In this document: one piece after another, positions 1 through 9,227 of the stretch | Numbering within the stretch: position 1 is the stretch's first letter | How the letters are laid out: every line of letters starts with the position of its first letter | Source of the DNA: Paraburkholderia phenazinium | Lineage (GTDB): Bacteria > Pseudomonadota > Gammaproteobacteria > Burkholderiales > Burkholderiaceae | Direction: 5' to 3' | Assembly (NCBI RefSeq): GCF_900141745.1 | Contig: NZ_FSRM01000001.1 | Coordinates: 496,001 to 560,000, forward strand | DNA length: 64,000 nucleotides | Translations under genes and position numbers: made by a program | Notes under the pieces: model-generated | What the model saw: only the letters and a program-made list of their open reading frames with translations | What the model was told of the DNA's origin: nothing | Database searches by the model: none

Positions 1-530
1 GGCTCGTCGGCGATCAGCAGCTTCGGATTGCAGGCGACCGCCATCGCGATCATCACGCGCTGATTCATCCCGCCCGACATCTGATGCGGAAACGAAGTGA
101 TGCGGTTTTTCGCATCGGGGATGCCAACCTGGTCGAGCAGTTCGATCGTCCGCTGATGCAGCGCGGCGCCGCGCAAGCCTTCATGTAGCTTCAGCACTTC
201 CTTGATCTGATAGCCGACCGTGTAGCTCGGATTCAGACTGGTGAGCGCATCCTGGAACACCATCGCGATGTCTTTGCCGATGATCTTGCGGCGCTCCTTC
301 GGCGAGGCATTCAGCAGATCCTTGCCGTCGAAGCGGATCTCGTCGGCGCTGACCTTGCCCGGTGCGTCGATCAGGCCCATCAGCGCCATCATCGTCACGC
401 TCTTGCCCGAGCCCGATTCGCCCACGACGCCGACGACTTCGCCCGGCGCCACGTCCAGGTCGATCCGGTCGACAGCCGGGAGGCCGTTGAAGTTCACCGC
501 GAGATTTCGGATGGTCAGTAAGTTACTCAT
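1..530 (-). CDS. dppD: Dipeptide/oligopeptide ABC transporter ATP-binding protein, partial
   Basis: ATPase subunit that powers peptide uptake at the inner membrane. Only the N-terminal part is present; the gene runs off the left edge. Read leftwards from the ATG at 530, it starts [14 protein letters not shown] and shows Walker A GESGSGKS, a Q-loop in [17 protein letters not shown] (typical of the OppD/DppD class), the ABC signature MSGGMNQRV and Walker B LLIADEP. The start codon follows the dppC stop with no gap, so the two are surely co-transcribed and probably translationally coupled. A dppF partner is expected beyond the edge. Substrate class is inferred from family only. Confidence 0.93.
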   Translation of the reverse strand, partial: MSNLLTIRNLAVNFNGLPAVDRIDLDVAPGEVVGVVGESGSGKSVTMMALMGLIDAPGKVSADEIRFDGKDLLNASPKERRKIIGKDIAMVFQDALTSLNPSYTVGYQIKEVLKLHEGLRGAALHQRTIELLDQVGIPDAKNRITSFPHQMSGGMNQRVMIAMAVACNPKLLIADE

Positions 531-1448
531 TTAAGCCATCCGTTTCAGTTTGGGGTCGAGCGCGTCGCGCAGGCCGTCGCCGAGCAGATTGATCGCCAGC
601 ACCGAGATCACGATCGACAAGCCAGGCAAGGTCACGATCCACCACGCGTTATCGATGTAATCACGCGCCGACGCCAGCATCGCCCCCCACTCCGCCGCCG
701 GCGGTTGCACGCCGAGGCCGAGAAAGCCGAGCGCGGCGGCATCGAGAATCGCCGACGAAAAGCCGAGTGTAGCCTGCACGATCAGCGGCGCAGTGCAGTT
801 CGGGAGCACTTGCGAGAACATCAACCGGAAGGTGCCGGCGCCCGCCACGCGCGAAGCCGTCACGTACTCCTTCTGCAACTCGCCGAGCGCAGACGCCCGC
901 GTCAGACGCACATAACCCGGCAACGCGACGATCGCGATAGCGAACATCGTATTGAGGAGCCCCGGACCGATGATCGCCACCACCGCCACCGCAAGCAGCA
1001 GCGACGGCAGCGCAAGCAGCACGTCCATGATGCGCATGATCGGCGTATCGGCCCATTTCTCGAAAAACGCGGCGATCAAGCCGAGCACGATACCCGGGAT
1101 CAGCGCCAGCACGACCGAGACGAAGCCGATCCAGAACGACAGGCGCGCACCGTACATCAGGCGGGACAGGATGTCCCGGCCCGCTTCGTCGGTACCGAGA
1201 ATGAACTTCCAGTTGCCGCCGTCGAGCCAGGCGGGTGGGATCTTCACGTAGTCGCGGTACTGCTCGATCGGGCTGTGCGGGGCGATCAACGGAGCGAAGA
1301 TCGCCACGAAGATCAGCAACAGCACCACGACACCGGCCGATACCGCGCCGCGGTTGCGCGAAAAGTTTGCCCAGAACTCACGGGCGGCCAGCGCCCGGCC
1401 GCTTGGCGGGGTCACTGACTGGGGGACTGTGTTTTGAATGTCTGCCAC
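531..1448 (-). CDS. dppC: Peptide ABC transporter permease DppC
   Basis: Second inner-membrane permease of the peptide importer, 305 aa, a normal length. The N-terminus has a cytoplasmic leader, a first membrane helix (AGVVVLLLIFVAIFAPLIAP) and the OppC-type N-terminal domain ending in LGTDEAGRDILSRLMYGAR. The BPD transport domain follows, with an EAA-like loop in TASRVAGAGTFRLMFSQVLP. It lies 4 bp downstream of dppB and directly abuts dppD. Assignment to the DppBC/OppBC family is secure; the exact peptide substrate is not visible. Confidence 0.94.
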   Translation of the reverse strand: MADIQNTVPQSVTPPSGRALAAREFWANFSRNRGAVSAGVVVLLLIFVAIFAPLIAPHSPIEQYRDYVKIPPAWLDGGNWKFILGTDEAGRDILSRLMYGARLSFWIGFVSVVLALIPGIVLGLIAAFFEKWADTPIMRIMDVLLALPSLLLAVAVVAIIGPGLLNTMFAIAIVALPGYVRLTRASALGELQKEYVTASRVAGAGTFRLMFSQVLPNCTAPLIVQATLGFSSAILDAAALGFLGLGVQPPAAEWGAMLASARDYIDNAWWIVTLPGLSIVISVLAINLLGDGLRDALDPKLKRMA

Positions 1449-1452
1449 GGTT

Positions 1453-2466
1453 TTACCTCGTATGGCGAATGCGCGGATTCAACACGCCGTACAACAGATC
1501 GACGATCAGATTCACGACGATCACGAGTGTGGCAATCAGGAGGATACCGCCCTGCACGACGGGATAGTCGCGCCGGCTGATTGCGTCGATCAGCCATTTG
1601 CCGATACCCGGCCAGGAGAACAGCGTCTCGGTCAGCACCGCGCCGGCTAGCAGCGTGCCCACCTGCAGGCCGATCACGGTCACCACCGGAATCAACGCAT
1701 TACGCAGCGCATGCACGACGATCACGCGTCCCGGCGGCAAGCCCTTGGCGCGAGCGGTGCGAATATAGTCCTCGCGCAGCACTTCGAGCATCGACGAGCG
1801 CGTCATGCGCGCAACGACCGCCAAAGGAATCGTGCCGAGCACAATGGCCGGCAAAATCAGATGGCTCAACGCCGACTTGAACGAGCCTTCATCGGTGCCT
1901 GGCAGCAGTGAATCGATCAACATGAAGCCCGTCACGTGCGGAATGTCGAACTCCACCGCGATGCGGCCCGACACCGGCGTCCAGCCGAGCTTCACCGAAA
2001 ACAGCATGATAAGAATCAAACCCCACCAGAAGATCGGCATCGAATAGCCGGTCAACGCGGTACCCATCACACCGTGATCGACGGCCGTACCGCGCTTCAG
2101 CGCAGCAAACACACCCGCCGGCAGCCCGACGATCAGCGCGAACAGCATGGCGCAGATCGACAGTTCAACGGTGGCGGGAAAGCGCGCGAGGAACTCGTCC
2201 ATCACGCTGGTGTTGGTGATGATCGACATTCCCAGATCGCCGTGCAGCGCGCGCCCAAGATAGTGGATGTATTGCAGCGGCAAGGGTTCGTCGAGCCCCA
2301 GCCGATGCATGGCGGCCGCGTGCATGGCCGGGTCGACACCGCGTTCGCCCATCATTACTTCGATGGGATCGCCGGGTATCAGGTGAATGAGCGCAAACGC
2401 AAGGATCGTGATGCCGATGAACGTCGGAATCACCATGCCAATGCGGCGCAAAACGAAGCGGAACAT
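1453..2466 (-). CDS. dppB: Peptide ABC transporter permease DppB
   Basis: First inner-membrane permease of the peptide importer, 337 aa. It begins MFRFVLRRIGMVIPTFIGIT, the classic DppB start with one membrane helix, followed by LIPGDPIEVMMGERG. The EAA loop region reads REDYIRTARAKGLPP and the end is LYGVLNPRIRH. The gene follows the binding-protein genes after about 200 bp that hold a stem-loop, which may reduce permease expression relative to the binding protein, as is common in these operons. Family assignment is firm. Confidence 0.95.
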   Translation of the reverse strand: MFRFVLRRIGMVIPTFIGITILAFALIHLIPGDPIEVMMGERGVDPAMHAAAMHRLGLDEPLPLQYIHYLGRALHGDLGMSIITNTSVMDEFLARFPATVELSICAMLFALIVGLPAGVFAALKRGTAVDHGVMGTALTGYSMPIFWWGLILIMLFSVKLGWTPVSGRIAVEFDIPHVTGFMLIDSLLPGTDEGSFKSALSHLILPAIVLGTIPLAVVARMTRSSMLEVLREDYIRTARAKGLPPGRVIVVHALRNALIPVVTVIGLQVGTLLAGAVLTETLFSWPGIGKWLIDAISRRDYPVVQGGILLIATLVIVVNLIVDLLYGVLNPRIRHTR

Positions 2467-2504
2467 GGTTCGTCCCTATGGTCTTGATGAACGGAAAAAC
2501 ACAA

Positions 2505-2537
2505 CCGGCGACGAGGGCTTGTCACCCCGGTCGCCGG
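2505..2537 (-). terminator. Stem-loop between dppA and dppB (attenuator candidate)
   Basis: CCGGCGAC at 2505-2512 pairs perfectly with GTCGCCGG at 2530-2537, and the leftward transcript continues into a short T-rich run (complement of 2493-2500). A partial terminator here would let the binding protein be made in excess over the permeases. The loop is long (17 nt), so the termination strength is uncertain. Confidence 0.45.
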
Positions 2538-2670
2538 AACATTTCGACCAGTTTTCTAACCAGGCGAAAAGCGGACTGCGTCAGTTTTACAGCAAGCCCT
2601 GCGATTTACCTTACGGTTCGTCGCATGGCTCACCTAATAGCTCACGTTATAGCGCACCTTACGTCAAGAC

Positions 2671-4299
2671 TCATTGCACGCCAACACCGTCGAAGCGCAC
2701 GTAACCGAGCGGCTCGATGCGCATGTCGATCACCTTCTTGCTGACCGGCTGATACACCGTCGAGTGCGCGATCGGCGAGAACGGCAGTTGCTGCGCGAAA
2801 ATCTGTTGTGCCTGCGTGTAGATCTTCGTGCGCTCGCCCTGATCGATCGTCGTGCGGCCCTTCTGGACCAGATCGTCGAACGGCTTGTAGCACCACTTGC
2901 CGAAGTTGTTGCCGTTAATCGCTTCGCAGCCGAGCAACGTGCCGAGCCAGTTGTCCGGATCGCCGTTGTCGCCGGTCCAGCCAATCAGCATCGTGTCGTC
3001 CTCACCCGCGTGAGCGCGCTTGATGTACTCGCCCCATTCGTACGTGACGATCTTCGCCCGCACGCCGATCTTGGCCCAGTCCGCCTGGATCATTTCCGAC
3101 ATCAGACGCGCGTTCGGGTTGTACGGACGCTGCACCGGCATCGCCCACAGCGTGATGTCGAAACCGCTCGAGAGACCTGCCTTGGCGAGCAGCGCCTTGG
3201 CCTTTTCCGGGTCATACGACTGGCTCGGCAGGTTCTTGTCGTACGACCATTGGGTCGGCGGCATCGGATTCGTGGCCGACTGGCCGGCGCCCTGGTAGAC
3301 GGAATCGATGATCGCCTTCTTGTTGATCGCCATGTCGAGCGCCTCGCGCACTTCGACCTTGTCGAGCGGCTTGTGCTGAACGTTGTACGACAGGTAACCG
3401 AGATTGAAGCCCGGTTGCGACGGCATCGCGAGAGTGGCTTCCGTCTTCAGCGGCGCGATATCGGCCGGACGCGGATAGCTCATCACCTGGCATTCGTCAC
3501 GCTTCAGTTTCTGCACGCGCACGCCGGCATCCGGCGTGATTGCGAAGATCAGCTTCGAAATCTTCACCTCGTTCGGCTTCCAGTAATCAGGATTGCCGTC
3601 GAAGCGAATCGTCGCGTCCTTCGTATAGCTGCGGAAAATGAACGGGCCCGTGCCAACCGGCTTCTGGTTGAGATCAGGGGCCTTGCCGGCCTTGAGCAGC
3701 GAATCAGCGTACTCAGCCGACTGGATCGATGCGAACTCCATTGCCATGTTCTGGATGAACGGGGCATTCACTTCCTTCAGCGTGAAACGTACGGTGTACG
3801 GATCGACCTTCTCGACCTTCGCGATCAGCTTGTCGAGGCCCATGTCCGTGAAGTACGGAAACTGTGCCGGATACGCCTTGTTGAACGGCATGGTCGGATC
3901 GAGCATGCGCGTGAACGTGAAGACGACGTCGTCCGCATTGAACTCGCGGCTCGGTTTGAAGTAAGTGGTGGTCTGGAACTTGACGCCGTGGCGCAGATGG
4001 AAGGTGTAGGTCTTGCCGTCGGGCGAGACATCCCAGCTTTCGGCGAGGCCCGGCTCGACCTTGGTGCCGCCGCGCTCGAACTCGACGAGGCGGTTGTAGA
4101 CGGTGAACGTGTTGGCCGTGAAGTCAGTGCCCGTGGTGTATTGCGCTGGGTCAAAACCCGCAGGGCTGCCTTCTGAGCAGTAGACCAGGGTTTTATTCGG
4201 GATCTCGGCACGCGCGACATTGGCGCCCACCATCGATACCGCTGCAGCGGCGACGAGCGTGGTAATCCGCGCGGCGCGCAACAGGTTGTTTTGCTTCAT
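2671..4299 (-). CDS. dppA: Peptide ABC transporter substrate-binding protein (DppA family), copy 1
   Basis: Periplasmic solute-binding protein (SBP family 5) that delivers peptides to DppBCDF; 542 aa, the usual length. A Sec signal peptide covers about residues 1-31 (AARITTLVAAAAVSMVGANVARA). The mature part carries the DppA hallmarks KTLVYCSEGSPAGFDPAQY, a YNRLVEF stretch, GTGPFIFRSYTKD and WTGDNGDPDNW. The ribosome site CCTGGAGGAAAC lies just before the ATG. It is the second of two tandem paralogues (next at 4504-6147) and follows a stem-loop. Di-/tripeptide or haem-peptide specificity cannot be told from sequence. Confidence 0.93.
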   Translation of the reverse strand: MKQNNLLRAARITTLVAAAAVSMVGANVARAEIPNKTLVYCSEGSPAGFDPAQYTTGTDFTANTFTVYNRLVEFERGGTKVEPGLAESWDVSPDGKTYTFHLRHGVKFQTTTYFKPSREFNADDVVFTFTRMLDPTMPFNKAYPAQFPYFTDMGLDKLIAKVEKVDPYTVRFTLKEVNAPFIQNMAMEFASIQSAEYADSLLKAGKAPDLNQKPVGTGPFIFRSYTKDATIRFDGNPDYWKPNEVKISKLIFAITPDAGVRVQKLKRDECQVMSYPRPADIAPLKTEATLAMPSQPGFNLGYLSYNVQHKPLDKVEVREALDMAINKKAIIDSVYQGAGQSATNPMPPTQWSYDKNLPSQSYDPEKAKALLAKAGLSSGFDITLWAMPVQRPYNPNARLMSEMIQADWAKIGVRAKIVTYEWGEYIKRAHAGEDDTMLIGWTGDNGDPDNWLGTLLGCEAINGNNFGKWCYKPFDDLVQKGRTTIDQGERTKIYTQAQQIFAQQLPFSPIAHSTVYQPVSKKVIDMRIEPLGYVRFDGVGVQ

Positions 4300-4423
4300 G
4301 TTTCCTCCAGGTTCGGGGCTGGCTTACACCAGCGTAGCGCGATCTTACTTGAGCATGCCGTGCGGCAACAAGCGGAGGAAATTCCTTGTGTCCAGAAGCG
4401 GAAACACTTGTTAAGTAAAGATT

Positions 4424-4455
4424 GAGGCCCGTCAAATTCCTGGTCGACGGGCCTC
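4424..4455 (-). terminator. Perfect 10-bp stem-loop between the two dppA paralogues
   Basis: GAGGCCCGTC at 4424-4433 pairs exactly with GACGGGCCTC at 4446-4455 (12-nt loop). In the leftward transcript it lies after the stop of the first paralogue (4504) and is followed by AATCTTTACTTAA, a weak T-rich tail. It probably ends or thins transcription from the upstream copy, implying that the downstream dppA has its own promoter in 4300-4420. Confidence 0.55.
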
Positions 4456-4503
4456 GCGACGCCTCAAGCCGCGCCAAAGGGAAGCAAAAGCGTCTGTCTC
4501 CCC

Positions 4504-6147
4504 CTATTTCAGGCCGACTCCGAGGAATTGGGTCGGGCCGAACGGGTCGATCTTGAAGCCTGTCACGTCTTTCGAGATAGGTTGATAGACGGTGGAGTGG
4601 GCAATCGGCGTGAACGGCACCTGGTCCTTGAAGATGACCTGCGCCTCCATGTAGTCCTTGGTGCGCTGCGAGAGATCCGTCGTGCTACGGGCCGCGGTGA
4701 TCAGGTCATCGAACGGTTTGTAGCACCACTTCGAGAAGTTGCTGCCCTTCACCGAGTCGCAACCCAGCAGGACGCCGAGCCAGTTATCCGGGTCGCCGTA
4801 GTCGCCGGTCCAGCCGATCAGGATTGCCTGGTGCTCACCAGCGTGAGCGCGACGGATGTATTCGCCCCACTCGAAGGTGACGATATTCACCTTTACGCCG
4901 ATCTTCGCCCAGTCGGACTGCAGCATTTCCGCCATCAGGCGCGCGTTGGGGTTGTAGGGGCGTTGCACTGGCATCGCCCACAGCGTCAGGTCGAAGCCGT
5001 CCGGGTAGCCGGCCTGTTTGAGCAATGCCTTGGCTTTGTCGACGTCATACGGGGCGTCCTTGAGGCTCTTGTTGTAGCCCCACTGGGTGGGCGGCATCGG
5101 ATTGGTCGCAATCTGGCCGGCGCCCTGGTACACCGATTCGATGATCGCCTTCTTGTTGATCGACATATCCAGCGCGCGGCGCACCTGCACGTCGTCGAGC
5201 GGCTTTTTGGTCGTGTTGTAGCCAAGAATGCCGAGATTGAAGCCCACTTCGCTCGGCATCGCCAGCGAGGAGTCGGCCTTGACTACCGGGATGTCGGCCG
5301 GACGCGGATAGGCCATCACCTGGCATTCGCCGCGCTTCAGCTTCTGCAGCCGCACCGCCGGGTCGACGGTGATCGCGAAGATCAGTTTGCTCACCTTCAC
5401 GATACCGGGCTTCCAGTAGTCCGGATTGCCGTCGAAGCGAATGGTGTCGTCCTTGGTATAGCTGCGGAAGATGAATGGCCCGGTACCCACCGGAAACAGA
5501 TTGATATCGGAGGCCTTGCCCGCCTTCAGCAGCTGATCGGTATATTCCGCCGACAAAATCGACGCGAACGGCATCGCAATCTGCTGCAGGAACGGCGCGT
5601 CCACCGTTTTAAGCGTGAAGCGTACCGTGTACGGGTCGAGCGCCTCGATCTTGTCGACGTTCTTGGCAAGCCCCAGATCGCTGAAGTACGGGAATGGCAC
5701 CGGGTATGCCTTATGAAACGGCTGGTCAGGATCCAGCATGCGCTGGAAGGTAAACACGACATCGTCCGCGTTGAATTCTCGGGTCGGCTTGAAGAACGAG
5801 GTGGTCTGGAACTTCACCCCATGGCGCAGGTGAAACGTGTATTGCAGACCGTCAGCGGAAACGTCCCACTTCTCGGCAAGGCCCGGCTCGATGTCGGTGC
5901 CGCCCTGAACGAACTCGACCAGCCGGTTATAGACCGTGTAGGAGCCGGCTGTGAATTCGACGCTGGTGGTGTACTGAGCGGTGTCGAAGCCCGCGGGGCT
6001 GCCCTCCGAGCAGAACACGAGGGTTTTATCGGGCAAGGAGGCAGCGGGGGCGGTGAGCGGTGTGAAGCATGCCGTGGCAACGGCCAGGGTTGTCAGGGCG
6101 GGCAGGCAATACTGGCGAACTGCGAACAGCATGGATGACACTGTCAT
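4504..6147 (-). CDS. Peptide ABC transporter substrate-binding protein (DppA family), copy 2
   Basis: A second SBP family 5 protein, 547 aa, closely similar along its whole length to the neighbour at 2671-4299 (shared GTGPFIFRSYTKD, RFDGNPDYWKP, WAMPVQRPYNPNARLM, WGEYI.RAHAGE, SNF.KWCYKPFDDL). The signal peptide is at about residues 1-35. It is the promoter-proximal gene of the cluster, with GGAGAAC as ribosome site and a good sigma-70 promoter at 6186-6214. The pair looks like a tandem duplication that now feeds one permease; the copies differ mostly in loops, so a split in peptide preference is plausible but unproven. Confidence 0.92.
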   Translation of the reverse strand: MTVSSMLFAVRQYCLPALTTLAVATACFTPLTAPAASLPDKTLVFCSEGSPAGFDTAQYTTSVEFTAGSYTVYNRLVEFVQGGTDIEPGLAEKWDVSADGLQYTFHLRHGVKFQTTSFFKPTREFNADDVVFTFQRMLDPDQPFHKAYPVPFPYFSDLGLAKNVDKIEALDPYTVRFTLKTVDAPFLQQIAMPFASILSAEYTDQLLKAGKASDINLFPVGTGPFIFRSYTKDDTIRFDGNPDYWKPGIVKVSKLIFAITVDPAVRLQKLKRGECQVMAYPRPADIPVVKADSSLAMPSEVGFNLGILGYNTTKKPLDDVQVRRALDMSINKKAIIESVYQGAGQIATNPMPPTQWGYNKSLKDAPYDVDKAKALLKQAGYPDGFDLTLWAMPVQRPYNPNARLMAEMLQSDWAKIGVKVNIVTFEWGEYIRRAHAGEHQAILIGWTGDYGDPDNWLGVLLGCDSVKGSNFSKWCYKPFDDLITAARSTTDLSQRTKDYMEAQVIFKDQVPFTPIAHSTVYQPISKDVTGFKIDPFGPTQFLGVGLK

Positions 6148-6185
6148 GACGTTCTCCGGACTGCAACCGGCTTGGCTGCGCCTCG

Positions 6186-6214
6186 ATCATAGACAGCACA
6201 ATATTCGGGTTCAA
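6186..6214 (-). promoter_or_regulatory. Sigma-70 promoter for the dpp cluster
   Basis: Read leftwards: -35 TTGAAC (complement of 6209-6214), exactly 17 bp, then -10 TATGAT (complement of 6186-6191). That is 4/6 and 5/6 matches to consensus with ideal spacing, about 30 bp before the ribosome site of the first binding-protein gene. Confidence 0.6.
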
Positions 6215-6328
6215 TCCTGGGTTCTACCCGCGAGCGTGGGCGTTTAGCACGTGTCTGCGGCAACGCACCAAATGTGGCGGGAACGGACAGGTGAAGAAGG
6301 GGGACTGGCGGGAACAGGCGGGAATTGG

Positions 6329-6354
6329 ACCGCGCAGCCAGCTGGCCGCGCGGT
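6329..6354 (-). terminator. GC-rich stem-loop after metF
   Basis: ACCGCGC at 6329-6335 pairs with GCGCGGT at 6348-6354, and the loop holds a further self-complementary GCCAGCTGGC. It sits just past the metF stop in the leftward transcript. No clean T-run follows, so it could be a Rho-dependent end or only an RNA-stabilising hairpin. Confidence 0.35.
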
Positions 6355-6371
6355 GTGAAGCTTGGGCAGTA

Positions 6372-7202
6372 CTAAGCGCCCAGGCGGTCGCAGATGGCCT
6401 TGGTGGCCGCTGCGTTGTTGAGCGTGTAGAAATGCAGCCCCGGCACGCGCGCGTCGATCAGACGCTGACACAGGTCCGTGACCACATCGAGCCCGAACGC
6501 GCGAATCGCTTCGCGGTCGTCGCCGTAGCTCTCCAGCCGGCGCGCCACCCAGCGCGGCACTTCCGCTCCGCACATCTCGGAGAAGCGCATCAGTTGCGAA
6601 AAGTTCGTGATCGGCATGATGCCGGGCACAATCGGCACGTCGACGCCGAGCTTCCGCGCATCGTCCACAAAGCGGAAATACGCATCCGCGTTGAAGAAGT
6701 ACTGCGTGATCGCCGAATTGGCGCCGGCCTTCACCTTGCGAGCGAAGTTTTCCAGATCGTGACGCGGCGAGCGCGCCTGCGGGTGGTACTCCGGATAACC
6801 GGCCACCTCGATCCAGAACCAGTCGCCGAACTCGGCGCGAATGAAACTCACCAGCTCCGACGCATAGCGAAACTCGCCGACCTCGCCCATACCGGACGGC
6901 AGGTCGCCGCGCAGCGCGACGATATGGCGAATGCCATGCGAACGGTACTCGGTGAGGATCGCGCGCAGGCTCTCTTTCGACGAGCCGATACACGACAGAT
7001 GCGGTGCCGCTGCCAGCCCTTCCTTCGCCATATCGACGACGGTATCGAGCGTGCCGCGCTGTGTCGAGCCGCCGGCGCCGAAGGTGACCGAGACGAACTT
7101 CGGCTTGAGCGGCGCGAGCTGCGCGCGCGTGGCACGCAGCTTCTCGACACCGTCCGGCGTCTTCGGCGGGAAGAATTCGAATGAAAGTTCGAGCGGATTC
7201 AT
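6372..7202 (-). CDS. metF: Methylenetetrahydrofolate reductase
   Basis: FAD-dependent reduction of 5,10-methylene-THF to 5-methyl-THF, the methyl donor for methionine synthase. The protein is 276 aa, a single TIM-barrel domain of normal bacterial length. It opens with LELSFEFFPPKTPDGVEKL, containing the FEFFPP motif with the catalytic Glu, then SVTFGAGGSTQRGT, ALRGDLP and NSAITQYFFNADAYFRF. It is the last gene of a leftward operon with ahcY and a small membrane protein, so it links SAH removal to methyl-group supply. It probably falls under the SAH riboswitch upstream of ahcY. Confidence 0.96.
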   Translation of the reverse strand: MNPLELSFEFFPPKTPDGVEKLRATRAQLAPLKPKFVSVTFGAGGSTQRGTLDTVVDMAKEGLAAAPHLSCIGSSKESLRAILTEYRSHGIRHIVALRGDLPSGMGEVGEFRYASELVSFIRAEFGDWFWIEVAGYPEYHPQARSPRHDLENFARKVKAGANSAITQYFFNADAYFRFVDDARKLGVDVPIVPGIMPITNFSQLMRFSEMCGAEVPRWVARRLESYGDDREAIRAFGLDVVTDLCQRLIDARVPGLHFYTLNNAAATKAICDRLGA

Positions 7203-7235
7203 GACTCAGTCGCCGTTCTAGAAGTAAAGCTCACC

Positions 7236-7589
7236 TCAGCCGAAACTGCGGTTGCCGAGGATAAGCGCGGACAGCAGCCATGAAACGATGCTGTACAGGA
7301 TCGAGCCGATAAACGCCGACCAGAAGCCCGACACCTCGAAGCCCTTCAGCAGCGATGCACACAGCCAGAAGCACAGTGCGTTGACCACCAGAATGAAGAG
7401 GCCGAGCGTGATGATCGTCACGGGCAGCGTCAGCAGGATCAGCACTGGGCGCAGCACGGTGTTGATCAACCCGAGCACCACGGCGACGATCAGCGCGGTG
7501 CCGAAGCTGCGGATGTGGATCGAAGGGACGAGGTAAGTGATGATCAGGAGCGCGAGCGCGTTGATCACCCAGGTCAGCAGCACGGTCAT
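7236..7589 (-). CDS. Small membrane protein of the phage-holin-like family (PF04020 type)
   Basis: A 117-aa protein made almost entirely of four hydrophobic helices: VLLTWVINALALLIITYLV, TALIVAVVLGLINTVLRPVL, an ITLGLFILVVNALCFWLCA stretch and the C-terminal FWSAFIGSILYSIVSWLLSA. The pattern LINTVLRPVLILLTLPVTIITLG is diagnostic of the widespread uncharacterised inner-membrane family often labelled phage holin. The frame stays open 47 codons upstream, but the ATG at 7589 has AAGGAG at ideal spacing and starts the conserved region. It lies between ahcY and metF in one operon. Function unknown. Confidence 0.85.
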   Translation of the reverse strand: MTVLLTWVINALALLIITYLVPSIHIRSFGTALIVAVVLGLINTVLRPVLILLTLPVTIITLGLFILVVNALCFWLCASLLKGFEVSGFWSAFIGSILYSIVSWLLSALILGNRSFG

Positions 7590-7767
7590 GTAGAGCTCCT
7601 TCTTGGCTGAAAATCCGGGTTGAGCGGAATGGAACTGGCCGGCCAGGCGATAAAGACGACTTGCCGGTCTGGCGCCGCCTTTACCGCGTGACGCCCGCCA
7701 GGTTGCCTGTACGGCGACCGGCGGACTCACGTGCTGTCTGACCTGCCTGTTGCGCTACCGTGCCTGC

Positions 7768-9189
7768 TTAGTACCGGTAGTGGTTCGGCTTGAACGGACC
7801 GTTCTTGTCGACACCGAGGTAGCCCGCCTGCTCGTCCGACAGCACGGTCAGGTTCGCGCCAATGCGCGCCAGATGCAGGCGTGCGACCTTCTCGTCCAGA
7901 TGCTTCGGCAGCACGTACACCTTGTTCTCGTACTTGCCGCCCTGGGTGAACAGTTCGATCTGCGCGAGCGTCTGGTTGGTGAACGAGTTCGACATCACGA
8001 ACGACGGGTGGCCGGTGGCACAACCGAGGTTCACGAGGCGGCCTTCAGCCAGCAGGATAACGCGCTTGCCGTCCGGGAAAATGATGTGGTCGACTTGCGG
8101 CTTGATGTTTTCCCACTGGTACTGACGGGTCGACGCAATGTCGATTTCCGAGTCGAAGTGGCCGATGTTGCACACGATCGCGTTGTGGCGCATCGCCTTC
8201 AGGTGGTCGTGGCCAATCACGTGGTAGTTACCGGTGGCCGTCACGAAGATGTCGGCCTTGTCGGCGGCGTATTCCATCGTCACGACACGGTAGCCTTCCA
8301 TCGCCGCCTGCAGTGCACAGATCGGATCGATTTCCGTAACCCACACGGTCGCGCCCAGACCGCGCAGCGATTGCGCGCAGCCCTTGCCCACGTCGCCGTA
8401 ACCTGCGACCAGCGCGATCTTGCCGGCGATCATCACGTCGGTGGCGCGCTTGATACCGTCGACCAGCGATTCGCGGCAGCCATACAGGTTGTCGAACTTC
8501 GACTTGGTGACCGAGTCGTTGACGTTGATCGCCGGGAACGGCAGACGGCCTTCCGTTTCCATCTGATACAGACGGTGCACGCCCGTGGTGGTTTCTTCCG
8601 TCACGCCCTTGATGTGCTTCAGGCGCGTGGAGTACCACGTCGGATCTGCGTCGAGGTGCGAAGCGATCGACTTGTACAGCGCGACTTCTTCCTCGTTGTT
8701 CGGCTTGGCGATGACCGAACGGTCCTTTTCAGCCTTCGAGCCGAGGATCAGCAGCAACGTGGCGTCGCCGCCGTCGTCGAGAATCATGTTGGCGAATTCG
8801 CCGTTCGGCCATTCGAAAATGCGGTGCGAGAACTCCCAGTATTCGTCGAGCGATTCGCCCTTGAGCGCGAACACCGGCGTGCCCGATTTGGCGATTGCCG
8901 CGGCAGCGTGATCCTGCGTCGAGAAGATGTTGCACGAAGCCCAGCGAACCTCGGCGCCGAGTGCCGTCAGCGTTTCGATCAGCACGGCCGTCTGGATGGT
9001 CATGTGCAGCGAACCGGCGATGCGCGCGCCCTTCAGCGGTTGCTGCGCCTTGTACTCTTCACGCGTTTGCATGAGACCGGGCATTTCGGTCTCGGCGATG
9101 TTCAGTTCCTTGCGGCCCCAGTCGGCAAGCGACAGGTCGGCAACGACGAATTCCTGGGAATTTTTGGAATCGATGACTGCGGCGTTCAT
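7768..9189 (-). CDS. ahcY: Adenosylhomocysteinase (SAH hydrolase)
   Basis: NAD-dependent hydrolysis of S-adenosylhomocysteine to adenosine and homocysteine, relieving product inhibition of methyltransferases. The protein is 473 aa, the longer bacterial form. It shows the Rossmann motif [13 protein letters not shown], the substrate motif [11 protein letters not shown] and the C-terminal KPNHYRY that closes the NAD site of the neighbouring subunit. The start is the ATG at 9189, preceded by AAAGGAGG; the frame is open upstream into the riboswitch but that part is untranslated leader. First gene of the ahcY-membrane protein-metF operon. Confidence 0.97.
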   Translation of the reverse strand: MNAAVIDSKNSQEFVVADLSLADWGRKELNIAETEMPGLMQTREEYKAQQPLKGARIAGSLHMTIQTAVLIETLTALGAEVRWASCNIFSTQDHAAAAIAKSGTPVFALKGESLDEYWEFSHRIFEWPNGEFANMILDDGGDATLLLILGSKAEKDRSVIAKPNNEEEVALYKSIASHLDADPTWYSTRLKHIKGVTEETTTGVHRLYQMETEGRLPFPAINVNDSVTKSKFDNLYGCRESLVDGIKRATDVMIAGKIALVAGYGDVGKGCAQSLRGLGATVWVTEIDPICALQAAMEGYRVVTMEYAADKADIFVTATGNYHVIGHDHLKAMRHNAIVCNIGHFDSEIDIASTRQYQWENIKPQVDHIIFPDGKRVILLAEGRLVNLGCATGHPSFVMSNSFTNQTLAQIELFTQGGKYENKVYVLPKHLDEKVARLHLARIGANLTVLSDEQAGYLGVDKNGPFKPNHYRY

Positions 9190-9227
9190 CACGCCCTCCT
9201 TTCTAAGAAATTGACTAGAAATTTGAC

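Noticed and set aside
2674..4176. 500-codon open frame antisense to dppA
   Set aside because: Arg/His/Leu-rich shadow composition, no ribosome site or family motif, and it mirrors a full-length canonical gene; typical of high-GC antisense frames. The same holds for 4528-6138, 7750-9231, 53463-55163, 56001-57566 and 45251-46786.
7590..7730. N-terminal extension of the small membrane protein between ahcY and metF
   Set aside because: The 47 extra codons lack hydrophobic or conserved character and include the ribosome site of the inner ATG.
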